Shown here piece after piece: positions 1-6,521 of a DNA stretch of 12,417 nucleotides. The notes beneath the pieces were generated by a model, which was not told the DNA's origin, did no database searches, and was given only the letters and a program-made list of their open reading frames with translations. How positions within the stretch are numbered: the first letter of the stretch is position 1; every line of letters begins with the position of its first letter. Origin of the DNA: CAYYJR01 sp964472305 (GTDB lineage: Bacteria > Armatimonadota > Hebobacteria > CAIYQO01); the NCBI GenBank assembly GCA_964472305.1, contig CAYYJR010000040.1, positions 1 through 12,417 of the forward strand, in the 5' to 3' direction. The position numbers were made by a program, and so were the translations under genes.

Positions 1-49
1 ACCGGTGGGCGGTGCCGGCGCAATCTTTGTGAAATCCTCCGGCCGGCTC

Positions 50-79
50 TTGCTCAAACGGTGGGGGATGCGGTATAAT
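50..79 (+). promoter_or_regulatory. sigma70-like promoter upstream of the glycosyltransferase leader
   Basis: The -35 element is TTGCTC at 50-55. An 18-nt spacer separates it from a perfect TATAAT -10 box at 74-79. Transcription should start near position 86, about 160 nt before the glycosyltransferase start codon. That leaves a long untranslated leader or room for a separate small RNA. The -10 match is exact; the -35 matches consensus only in TTG. Confidence 0.6.
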
Positions 80-85
80 TTGAGG

Positions 86-230
86 CGTTGAACGGTGCGG
101 GTCAGGTCGCGCTGCCGCGCTCGACAACACCACGGTGATCAGACCAGAGTGCGATGGCACACGGGTAAATCGAATCTGGCCAGCATCACGACGAAGGGCT
201 GGGGACATCACTCTCCCCAGCCTTTCGCTT
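86..230 (+). ncRNA. candidate small RNA or attenuator-type leader of the glycosyltransferase gene
   Basis: This stretch begins at the predicted start of a strong promoter and ends just after a terminator-like hairpin at 193-226. It holds no convincing coding sequence. It contains small local hairpins: GTGC-gatg-GCAC, and GTCG pairing with CGAC around a CGC/GCG inner stem. It could be a free-standing RNA of about 145 nt or the leader of the downstream gene. I compared it by eye with SRP (4.5S) RNA: a short GGTCAGG string is present but the conserved GGAAGGAAGCAGC core is not, so I do not assign it to that family. No known family is recognised. Confidence 0.3.
193..226 (+). terminator. terminator-like hairpin in the leader, ahead of the glycosyltransferase RBS
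   Basis: A 13-bp stem (193-205 with 214-226, one G-T wobble at 196/223) closes an 8-nt loop. It is followed by a weak run, CGCTTTGCC, rather than a true U tract. It ends before the GGGGGA ribosome binding site at 235-240. It could end a short RNA or act as an attenuator for the gene at 245. Confidence 0.5.
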
Positions 231-244
231 TGCCGGGGGAACCG

Positions 245-1546
245 ATGCGCATCGTTCATATCGCCGCCGGGGCGGGAGGCATGCATTGCGGCGCCTGTGC
301 GCGCGATATCGCGCTGGTACGGGCGCTGTTGGCGCGCGGGCACGACGTGCAGGTGCTGCCGCTTTACACGCCGCTGCGCCACGACAGTCCCGGACCGCTG
401 CCGGCCACCGGCCTCTTCTTCAGCGGCATCAACGTCTACCTGCAACAGGCGTACGATTTCTTTCAGCGCTCCCCCGCGTGCCTCGACGCGTTGTTGAGCC
501 ACCCGTTGCTGCTGGAGCTGGTGGCAAAATTCGCCATCTCGGTCGATCCGGTTCATCTCGGCCCGCTGACGGTCTCCATGCTGGCCGGGGAAAACGGGCG
601 GCAGCGCAAAGAGTTGCACAAGCTGTTGGCCTTCCTGGAGCGCGGCGAGCGCCCGGAGATCGTGGTGCTCACCAATTCGCTGCTTTCCGGCATCGCCCCC
701 GCGCTCAAAGCGCGCTTGCGGGTGCCGGTGGTCTGCCTGTTGCAGGGGGAAGAGACGTTCGTCAACGGATTGCCGGCGCCGTACCAGGCGGAGGCAATGC
801 GCTGTCTGCGCGAAAACGCCGCCGCCATTGACGGCTTCATGGCGCCGCACGCGACGTACGCGAGCGAGATGGCCGCGTTTCTCGGGGTGTCGCCGGCGAG
901 GGTGCGCGTCCTGCACGCCGCCATCGATCCTCTGCCGTATCACCATGCCGCGCCGCGTCCGCGCGATCCCTTCGTGATCGGTTATCTGTCCGTCATCACC
1001 CCCGGCAAAGGGCTGGACCTGTTAGTCGAGGCGTTCGCGCGGCTGGCCAGCCAGGGGCATGAGTCCGTCCGCCTGCACGTGGCGGGCAAAGTGATGGACA
1101 AGCGCTATTGGGAGACGCTGCTCAACCGCCTCGCCATCGAAAAGCTGACCGCGCGGTTCCATTATTTCGGCGAAGTGGATTTTGCGGAGAAAGTGGCGTT
1201 TTTCCACCAGTGCAGCGCCTTCGCGCTCCCCAGCCGCTTCGATGAGGCGCGCGGCATGGCGATGCTGGAAGCGCAATCCGCCGGCGTGCCGGTGGTGGCG
1301 CCGGCGGCGGGCGTTTACCCGGAGATGCTCGGTCTCACCGGCGGCGGCGTGCTGATTCCACCCGGCGACCCCGCTGCGCTGGCGCATGCCCTGGCGCAGT
1401 TGCTGGCCGCCCCGGACGCCGCCGACGCCATGGGCGCCGCCGGGGTGGAAGGCGTCGCCCGTCACTACGCTGCCGCCCGCGCGGCCGTGCAGGCGGGCGA
1501 ACTCTACCGTGAGGTCGTCGACGGACTGCTGCCCGCTCAGGCGTGA
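245..1546 (+). CDS. GT4-type glycosyltransferase (retaining, GT-B fold)
   Basis: A 433-residue cytosolic glycosyltransferase, probably transferring a sugar from an NDP-sugar to a cell-surface or storage acceptor; donor and acceptor are unknown. The N-terminal half begins MRIVHIAAGAGGMHCGACAR, a glycine-rich GT-B opening with a CxxC (C15, C18) typical of a subfamily common in Planctomycetes and relatives. It is followed by PLYTPLR and GINVYLQQ. The C-terminal donor domain starts near residue 243 (GYLSVITPGKGLDLL) and carries the EX7E motif of GT4 enzymes (E334 and E342, in FDEARGMAMLE), followed by AGVPVVAP. The ATG at 245 is preferred because GGGGGA at 235-240 precedes it and the start matches family N-termini. 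The same frame is open back to 95, but that part overlaps the promoter leader and its hairpin. The gene ends 16 nt from a convergent gene. Confidence 0.88.
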   Translation: MRIVHIAAGAGGMHCGACARDIALVRALLARGHDVQVLPLYTPLRHDSPGPLPATGLFFSGINVYLQQAYDFFQRSPACLDALLSHPLLLELVAKFAISVDPVHLGPLTVSMLAGENGRQRKELHKLLAFLERGERPEIVVLTNSLLSGIAPALKARLRVPVVCLLQGEETFVNGLPAPYQAEAMRCLRENAAAIDGFMAPHATYASEMAAFLGVSPARVRVLHAAIDPLPYHHAAPRPRDPFVIGYLSVITPGKGLDLLVEAFARLASQGHESVRLHVAGKVMDKRYWETLLNRLAIEKLTARFHYFGEVDFAEKVAFFHQCSAFALPSRFDEARGMAMLEAQSAGVPVVAPAAGVYPEMLGLTGGGVLIPPGDPAALAHALAQLLAAPDAADAMGAAGVEGVARHYAAARAAVQAGELYREVVDGLLPAQA

Positions 1547-1562
1547 GCCGCACGAACCGCGC

Positions 1563-2765
1563 TTACTTTAAATCCAGGCACGCCAGCATGCGGGTGTTGC
1601 GGATCAGCAGTTTGCCGTCGGCGACTACCGGCGCGGTCCAGCTCTGGCCGCCCAGCGGCCGGATGCGCCCCAGCTCCTGGTAGCTTGTCGGCGACGCCCG
1701 TACCATCACCAGATCGCCGGTGTTGCCGCACATGGCCAGCAGCACGCCGTCCAGCGCGATGACGCCGCCCTTTTCGAACCCGCGCGCTTCCCACAGCACC
1801 TTGCCGTCATGCCAGGGATCCAGGCACACCAGCCGGCTGTCATCGCTGTTGCCGTAGAGCAGGCCGTCGATGGCGATCGGCGTACTGAAATGCGCGTGCA
1901 TGTTCAGATTTTCCCAGCGCTTCACCGGTCCTTGCGCGGTAATCTCGAACAGCGCGCAGCCACGCCGGTAATTGCTGGTGATGAAGACGAAGTTCTCGCC
2001 GACGATGGGCATTGCCGCGTTCACGTCATGGGGAGTGCGCCACTCGGCGCTCCACAGCAGCTTGCCGTCCGCCGCGCTGACGCCGTTCAAGCGCGTCGCG
2101 GAGAAGATGACGTATTGCTTCACGCCGTTGATGGTCGCGAGCACCGGGGTGGCATAGCCGGGCTTGTCGTCGCCGCCGCCTTGCCAGATCAGCTTGCCGG
2201 TCGCTTTGTTGACCACCGCCACCAGGCCGTTGGGCGCGCCGGGAATCAGCACTAGCCGGTCGCCGTCGATGACCGGCGACATGGACATCTCCCAACTGGG
2301 CCAGCGGGCGCCCAATTCGCGCGGCATATCCACCGCCCAGATTTTGTCGCCGGTTTTCGCGTTCAGGCAATGCACCATGCCGTGACGGCTGATGGTATAC
2401 AGTTTGCCGTTGTCATAGGCCGGCGTCGAGCGCGAAAATCCGTAATTATTGTTGACGGCGTCCGGATAGGCATATTCCCAAATGTCCTTGCCGGTAGCCA
2501 GCTCCAGCGCGCGCACGACGTCGGCGGCGCCGCGGTGGTCGATGATAAACACCATGCCGTCGGCGACCGCGGGGCCGGCGTATCCGTTGTCGGTGAGCGG
2601 GATTTTCCACAACATGGCCGGCGGTTTATTTGCCCAGTCCTTGTTGATCCCCGTTTCCGCGGATTTGCCGTCGGCGGTCGGACCCAGGAAGCGCGGCCAG
2701 TCAGCCGCCTGCGCCAGCGCGACCAGGCAGCAAATTGCCAGCAGGCACGTGATGAGACGACGCAT
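1563..2765 (-). CDS. secreted PQQ-like beta-propeller protein (paralogue A)
   Basis: A 400-residue exported protein of the PQQ-like/BamB-like beta-propeller superfamily; its biochemical role is unknown. Residues 1-20 form a Sec signal peptide (MRR, a hydrophobic stretch, then AQA before ADWPRFLG). Five blade motifs of the form xLxxxTGKxxW can be read: ALELATGKDIW near 87, CLNAKTGDKIW near 133, VVNKATGKLIW near 184, GVSAADGKLLW near 228 and CLDPWHDGKVLW near 314. The C-terminus has the conserved LGGQSWTAP and ends in MLACLDLK. The start ATG has GGAGGG (2771-2776) five bases upstream. It lies 16 nt downstream of its paralogue (2782-3993) and is almost certainly cotranscribed with it. A true PQQ-dependent dehydrogenase would be longer and carry catalytic Asp and Ca-binding residues that are not evident here. 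Confidence 0.85.
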   Translation of the reverse strand: MRRLITCLLAICCLVALAQAADWPRFLGPTADGKSAETGINKDWANKPPAMLWKIPLTDNGYAGPAVADGMVFIIDHRGAADVVRALELATGKDIWEYAYPDAVNNNYGFSRSTPAYDNGKLYTISRHGMVHCLNAKTGDKIWAVDMPRELGARWPSWEMSMSPVIDGDRLVLIPGAPNGLVAVVNKATGKLIWQGGGDDKPGYATPVLATINGVKQYVIFSATRLNGVSAADGKLLWSAEWRTPHDVNAAMPIVGENFVFITSNYRRGCALFEITAQGPVKRWENLNMHAHFSTPIAIDGLLYGNSDDSRLVCLDPWHDGKVLWEARGFEKGGVIALDGVLLAMCGNTGDLVMVRASPTSYQELGRIRPLGGQSWTAPVVADGKLLIRNTRMLACLDLK

Positions 2766-2781
2766 GGGATCCCTCCAGTTG

Positions 2782-3993
2782 TTACTTCAAATCCAGACAG
2801 GCCAGCATTTTCGTGTTGCGCACGATCAGCTTGCCGTCGGCGAGGATGGGCGCGGTCCACGATTGCCCGCCCAGCGGTTTCATGCGGCCCAACTCCTGAT
2901 AACCGGTCGGACGCATCCACGCCATCACCACGTCGCCGGAGCGACCATCCATTACGATGAAGGCGCCGGCCACGGCGATGATGCCGCCTTTCTCAAAACC
3001 GCGCTGCTGCCAGCGCACGCGACCGGTGGCGAGATCGAGGCAGGCCAGCCGGTTTTGATCGCCGCACGTGCCATACACGACGCCGCCGGCGAGAATAGGG
3101 CTGGCGAATTGCGACTGCATCTCCTTGTTGACCCATTTCGCGCGGGCAATGCGGCCATTCACCTCGATGAGCGCGCAGCCGTGCCCGTAACCGCTGGTGA
3201 TGAACACGGTGTTGCCGTGCACGATGGGGGTGGCGGCATTGACGTCGCAACCGGTCTTCCAGGGGTAGCTCCACAGCAGCTTGCCCGAGCCGGCGTCAAC
3301 GCCAAGAAGATTATACGCGGTGAAGACCACATATTGCTTCACGCCGTTGAGCATGGCGGCCACCGGGGTGGCGTAACCGGGCAGATCGCTGTTGCCGCCT
3401 TGCCAGAGCGTTTTGCCGCTGTTTTTGTCCAACGCCGCCACGGCGGCGTTCGGTCCGCCGGGGCAGACGATGACCTTGTTGCCGTCCACCAGCGCGGACA
3501 TCGAGTAATCCCACTGCGGCTTCTGGCCACGGAAGTCGGCGACCAGGTTGCGCGACCACAGTTTCTTGCCGTTGCCGGCGTTCAGGCAGTGCACCTGACC
3601 AGAGCGGCTGATGGTATAGACTTTGCCGTCGCTGACCGTCGGCGTGGCGCGCGCAAAGCCGTAGTTGTTGCCCGCCGGTTCGTCATAACTGAACGACCAG
3701 ATGTCTTTCCCACTATTCAAGTGCAGCGCGCGCACCACATCCTGGGCACCGCGATGGTCGACGATGAACACCTTGCCGCCCGCCGCGGAGGGTCCGGCAT
3801 ACCCGCCATCACTCAACGCGGTCTTCCACAGCACCTCCGGCGGTTTTTGTCCCCACACCTGGTTGATGCCGGTTTCCGGTGAAATACCGTTCCGATTCGG
3901 CCCCAGGAACTGTTGCCAGTCCGCCGCGAAGGCCAGCACCGGCCACAACAGGCCGAGTGCCAGCAGCATGGTCATGGTCAGTGATCGCTGCAT
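2782..3993 (-). CDS. secreted PQQ-like beta-propeller protein (paralogue B)
   Basis: A 403-residue exported beta-propeller, first gene of a two-gene unit with its paralogue at 1563-2765. Residues 1-23 are a signal peptide ending AFA before ADWQQFLGPNRNG. Repeated blade motifs include ALHLNSGKDIW, CLNAGNGKKLW, ALDKNSGKTLW, GVDAGSGKLLW and CLDLATGRVRW. Segments such as VFIVDHRGAQDVVRAL, RGFEKGG, LGGQSWTAP and the final MLACLDLK match paralogue A, with conserved order and length, so the pair arose by tandem duplication. I place the start at 3993 because GGGAG (4001-4005) precedes it at a seven-base spacing and a signal peptide follows directly. The same frame continues back to 4083 with no RBS and would bury the signal peptide. 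Function is unknown; it may act in periplasmic or outer-membrane assembly or ligand binding. Confidence 0.85.
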   Translation of the reverse strand: MQRSLTMTMLLALGLLWPVLAFAADWQQFLGPNRNGISPETGINQVWGQKPPEVLWKTALSDGGYAGPSAAGGKVFIVDHRGAQDVVRALHLNSGKDIWSFSYDEPAGNNYGFARATPTVSDGKVYTISRSGQVHCLNAGNGKKLWSRNLVADFRGQKPQWDYSMSALVDGNKVIVCPGGPNAAVAALDKNSGKTLWQGGNSDLPGYATPVAAMLNGVKQYVVFTAYNLLGVDAGSGKLLWSYPWKTGCDVNAATPIVHGNTVFITSGYGHGCALIEVNGRIARAKWVNKEMQSQFASPILAGGVVYGTCGDQNRLACLDLATGRVRWQQRGFEKGGIIAVAGAFIVMDGRSGDVVMAWMRPTGYQELGRMKPLGGQSWTAPILADGKLIVRNTKMLACLDLK

Positions 3994-4069
3994 ACAGGAT
4001 CTCCCGTGCGGGTGAGTCGGCGTGCGAATAGACGTGCTTGTTTGCTGTTGCCCCCACCCGGACATGCGT

Positions 4070-4099
4070 ATTGTACTGTTCACCCCGCGGGAGCGTCAA
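4070..4099 (-). promoter_or_regulatory. promoter for the beta-propeller gene pair
   Basis: On the minus strand, TTGACG (4099-4094) and TACAAT (4075-4070) are separated by 18 nt. Both match sigma70 consensus in five of six positions. The predicted start near 4063 leaves a leader of about 70 nt before the ATG at 3993. Confidence 0.6.
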
Positions 4100-4116
4100 T
4101 GAAATCATGAGGAATG

Positions 4117-4146
4117 TTGCACAACCGGCGCATCTCCTGGTAGCAT
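4117..4146 (+). promoter_or_regulatory. promoter for the alpha/beta hydrolase
   Basis: TTGCAC at 4117-4122 and TAGCAT at 4141-4146 are 18 nt apart. The predicted start near 4153 gives a short leader of about 17 nt containing the GGGAGGG ribosome binding site. The -35 box lies 18 nt from the -35 of the divergent beta-propeller promoter, so the two are back to back and could share control. Confidence 0.45.
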
Positions 4147-4169
4147 ACGCAATAATTGGGAGGGAACGC

Positions 4170-5015
4170 ATGCGACAGGCGGAGTTGTTTCCACGCGCTT
4201 ACGATGGCTGGCGCCTGTATGGCCGGGTATGGGAACCCGACGAGGCACCACGCGCGGTCGTGTGCCTGGTGCACGGCATCGGCGAACACAGCGGGCGCTA
4301 CGGCGATATGGCGGAGACGCTGACCAACGCCGGATATGCGTTGTTTGGCTTCGACCTGCGCGGGCACGGCCGCTCCGCGGGGCCGCGCGGGCACGCGCCT
4401 TCGTACGCGGCGTTGCTGGATGACATCGCACTGTTGCTGGAACAGGCGGCGGAACGCTATCCTGACCGCCCGCGGTTTATCTACAGTCACAGCCTGGGCG
4501 GCAACCTGGCGCTCAATTATCTGCTGCGCCGCCATCCGCCGCTGGCCGGTGTGATCGCCACCGGCCCGGCGCTGCGGGTGGCCATGCCGCCGCCGGCATG
4601 GAAATTGGCGTTGGCGCGCGCGTGCTACCGGGTGTGGCCGACGTGCACCTTCAACAACGGCGTCGCCCCCGCCGACTGCACGCGCGACACTGAAGTGTTC
4701 CTGCGCAACCAGCATGACCCCCTCGGCCATACCCGCGCCTCGGTGCGGCTCGGTCTGGATGTCCTCGATCGTGGCGAGTGGGCATTCGCGCGCGCGGAGA
4801 AAATCGACGTCCCGCTACTGATCATGCAGGGGAGCGAGGATCGTGTGATCCCTATCGAGATGAACCGGGAATTCGCCCAGCGCGTGCCCGGCGATTGCAC
4901 GTTTAAACTCTGGGACGGTTTATTACACGAGTTGCACAGTGAGGTGGACCGGCGTGAGGTGTTCGCCTACGTCGTGCGCTGGCTGGAGCACTGTCCGGCA
5001 AACATCGGGGTTTGA
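4170..5015 (+). CDS. alpha/beta hydrolase, monoacylglycerol lipase / lysophospholipase type (hydrolase_4)
   Basis: A 281-residue serine hydrolase of the S33-like 'hydrolase_4' family, whose members cleave monoacylglycerols or lysophospholipids. The oxyanion-hole segment is HGIGEHSGRY (35-44). The catalytic triad can be read as S108 in the nucleophile elbow, D224 in GSEDRVIP and H253 in LLHELHSE. GFDLRGHGRSAGPRGH (60-75) is typical of the family. The elbow is odd: it reads SHSLG where the family normally has GHSxG, so the first glycine is a serine. No signal peptide is seen, so it is likely cytoplasmic or membrane-associated. The ATG at 4170 is chosen for GGGAGGG at 4158-4164; the frame is open upstream to 4038 but crosses the divergent promoter. 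It is monocistronic and ends at a strong hairpin. Confidence 0.87.
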   Translation: MRQAELFPRAYDGWRLYGRVWEPDEAPRAVVCLVHGIGEHSGRYGDMAETLTNAGYALFGFDLRGHGRSAGPRGHAPSYAALLDDIALLLEQAAERYPDRPRFIYSHSLGGNLALNYLLRRHPPLAGVIATGPALRVAMPPPAWKLALARACYRVWPTCTFNNGVAPADCTRDTEVFLRNQHDPLGHTRASVRLGLDVLDRGEWAFARAEKIDVPLLIMQGSEDRVIPIEMNREFAQRVPGDCTFKLWDGLLHELHSEVDRREVFAYVVRWLEHCPANIGV

Positions 5016-5038
5016 CGCGTACACCGTTCTGCAAATGC

Positions 5039-5067
5039 GGCAGTCCCGTGTCATGCACGGGACTGCC
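5039..5067 (+). terminator. hairpin terminator between convergent hydrolase and barrel-protein genes
   Basis: A perfect 12-bp stem, GGCAGTCCCGTG (5039-5050) with its complement (5056-5067), closes a 5-nt loop. It is followed by TTGTTA on the plus strand and GCATTTG on the minus strand. It lies 24 nt after the hydrolase stop and 18 nt from the stop of the convergent gene, so it may serve both directions, though neither side has a strong U tract. Confidence 0.65.
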
Positions 5068-5085
5068 TTGTTACGGGATGGATCA

Positions 5086-5907
5086 TCAATGGCAGGGGAT
5101 GATCACCAATGGCGGGCACTGGAGACTGACCTGCGTCGTCGGCGGGCATTCCTCCAGACTGACTTGTGGCGGAGGCGCGCACCTGTTGCCGTATTTCAGG
5201 CTCAGACCGGCAAAGAAGTTATGTTCCCTGGTCGAGATCGGTCCGAGCGGCGAGGTGTTGGTCCAGCCGACCTCCACGCCGATGAGATTGCCCACGGGAA
5301 CGCGCAGCACCGCGGAGGTGAGCGCCTTGGACTCACCGAGCCGGCGCAACCGCGTCTGGTACTCCGCCGCCAGGATGGCGTTGCCGCAGGTAGCCACGTC
5401 AGCGATGGCGAAAGCGCGCAGTCCACTCTCGCTGATTTCCGGACAGACCTCCGTTACCTTGAGCCGCGTCCAGTTAGCGCCGACAGAGAGTCGAACACCA
5501 CTCATCTTTTCCTGGGAGCCAAACGCGTGCGTATGCACCACATAGGCTTGCGAAGTCGTCTGGTTCTGTTTCGAGGAATCCGTCACCAGGCCGCCGATGG
5601 CAAATCCGGGTTTGCCGAAAAGAGGGAAACCATATTTGGCGTGCCCCCCGATGGTTTGAAACGTGTTGTTGAAGTCGAATAATCCCCCGAATTCCACACT
5701 GCGCGTAGGCGCGAACACGGCGCGGGTCGGTACCAAGGTTTCATCATCCAGCATGTAGGCTGATGATGCCATGCTGAACGGTGAATTTCCTCCGATGTCT
5801 GCCGTCGGCAAGGCCGCGGCGCCGGTCGGCCCGAAGAGGGTGGGGTAGGCATGAGCGCCTACCATTGCCAGCAATAACATACTTCCGATCCAGATTTGCT
5901 TGATCAC
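5086..5907 (-). CDS. YjbH-like outer-membrane beta-barrel-type protein with Cys/Pro-rich tail
   Basis: A 273-residue exported protein. Residues 1-20 (MIKQIWIGSMLLLAMVGAHA) are a signal peptide. Mature YPTLFGPTGAAALPTADIG resembles the PTxxGxTGLxxxPTA opening of YjbH-like and related outer-membrane barrel proteins. Alternating strands such as GVRLSVGANWTRL and VEFGGLFDFNN fit a beta barrel. The last 36 residues are unlike a barrel: they hold four cysteines (243, 254, 264, 272) and a doubled PPxxQVSLxxCPP unit. The GTG start at 5907 is preferred because AAGGGAG (5914-5920) sits six bases upstream and the signal peptide follows; an ATG at 5934 in frame lacks a good RBS and would add nine charged residues ahead of the signal. 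No neighbouring exopolysaccharide genes are visible except the distant glycosyltransferase. Assignment to the exact family is tentative. Confidence 0.7.
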   Translation of the reverse strand: MIKQIWIGSMLLLAMVGAHAYPTLFGPTGAAALPTADIGGNSPFSMASSAYMLDDETLVPTRAVFAPTRSVEFGGLFDFNNTFQTIGGHAKYGFPLFGKPGFAIGGLVTDSSKQNQTTSQAYVVHTHAFGSQEKMSGVRLSVGANWTRLKVTEVCPEISESGLRAFAIADVATCGNAILAAEYQTRLRRLGESKALTSAVLRVPVGNLIGVEVGWTNTSPLGPISTREHNFFAGLSLKYGNRCAPPPQVSLEECPPTTQVSLQCPPLVIIPCH

Positions 5908-6165
5908 GACATGCTCCCTTCCGGCATTCTCCATGCTGCCGTTGCATCGGTCATTGCATCTACCGTTTCATCATTTCCCCGGCACGTCGCTTTCCACGTT
6001 GCGAAACGCTACATGCGACCGGATTTTTACCGGCAGGTGAGTACCCGGCAGATGCTAATGGCGCACGGGCATGACAACGTGCTGATGCCGGTGAGTGAGA
6101 GTGGTGGTTGCATAAGAGCAGGCAGCCGATGACCCGGTGATACCGCCTGAAGAAAGAGGAATCGT
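5908..6165. other. 258-nt divergent intergenic region
   Basis: This region separates the barrel-protein gene (minus) from the ankyrin ORF (plus). I find no open frame with an RBS and no promoter close to consensus on either strand. It has partial direct repetition around CCGGCAGGTGAGT and GCCGGTGAGTGAG, and a small CCGG-atttttA-CCGG hairpin near 6020. Two overlapping inverted segments (GGCAT/ATGCC and GCAC/GTGC) lie near 6064-6092. Their meaning is unknown. Confidence 0.4.
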
Positions 6166-6510
6166 ATGCGACAGACCCTGTGTTATGCGCTGCTGTGCCA
6201 CCTCGGTATGCTGCTTGCGATGGCAAGGTGTAATCGCGCCACAAAAAGTTCGCAAGAATCCCTGTTATTGCAAGCAGCCATCGGCAACGATACCAAAACC
6301 GTCGTCACGCTGCTCAAGGGTGTCGGGAGCATCAACATTCAGGATAACAGCAAGCTGACACCGCTGCATCATGCCGTGCGGCACGACAACGAAGCGATGG
6401 TGGTCGCGCAACGGTCACCGGGAGCGTGTCAGTGGCGCAACCGCTGCATCGCTTACGATAACACCCCTGGTTCACGCATGGACCAGGGGTGTTACGGCAT
6501 TCAGGAGTAG
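6166..6510 (+). CDS. short ankyrin-repeat protein, probably truncated or decaying
   Basis: A 114-residue ORF with a good ribosome binding site (AGAGGA, 6155-6160). Residues 1-21 are hydrophobic like a signal peptide; C22 follows MAR, a poor lipobox, so lipoprotein status is doubtful. Residues 33-80 contain one clear ankyrin repeat and the start of another: LLQAAIGNDTKTVVTLLKG, then INIQDNSKLTPLHHAVRHDN. After residue 80 the ankyrin pattern is lost. Another frame of the same DNA reads ITPLVHA near 6459-6479, which hints at frameshift decay. The ORF runs through a hairpin at 6459-6494 that looks like a transcription terminator and stops 11 nt before a convergent gene. Ankyrin proteins mediate protein contacts, usually with more repeats. 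The N-terminal half is likely real; the C-terminal part may be out-of-frame remnant. Confidence 0.5.
   Translation: MRQTLCYALLCHLGMLLAMARCNRATKSSQESLLLQAAIGNDTKTVVTLLKGVGSINIQDNSKLTPLHHAVRHDNEAMVVAQRSPGACQWRNRCIAYDNTPGSRMDQGCYGIQE
6459..6494. terminator. hairpin between convergent ankyrin and Fe-S oxidoreductase genes
   Basis: A perfect 13-bp stem (6459-6471 with 6482-6494) closes a 10-nt loop. It overlaps the last 17 codons of the ankyrin ORF and lies 27 nt beyond the stop of the minus-strand Fe-S oxidoreductase. It may terminate the etf operon and possibly the plus-strand gene. Neither side has a U tract. Confidence 0.55.
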
Positions 6511-6521
6511 CAATCCTCTCC

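Noticed and set aside
86..190. Signal recognition particle (4.5S) RNA
   Set aside because: A GGTCAGG string is present but the conserved GGAAGGAAGCAGC loop region and the overall long hairpin are absent.
95..244. N-terminal extension of the glycosyltransferase to an upstream ATG
   Set aside because: It would code through the leader hairpin, lacks family similarity and has no RBS; GGGGGA precedes the ATG at 245.
2482..3882. A 466-codon plus-strand open frame opposite the beta-propeller genes
   Set aside because: It spans two well-supported minus-strand genes and the gap between them, and its sequence has no domain character.
1563..3993. PQQ-dependent alcohol dehydrogenases
   Set aside because: The proteins are about 400 residues, shorter than the quinoprotein dehydrogenases, and show only blade repeats without evident catalytic or calcium-binding residues.
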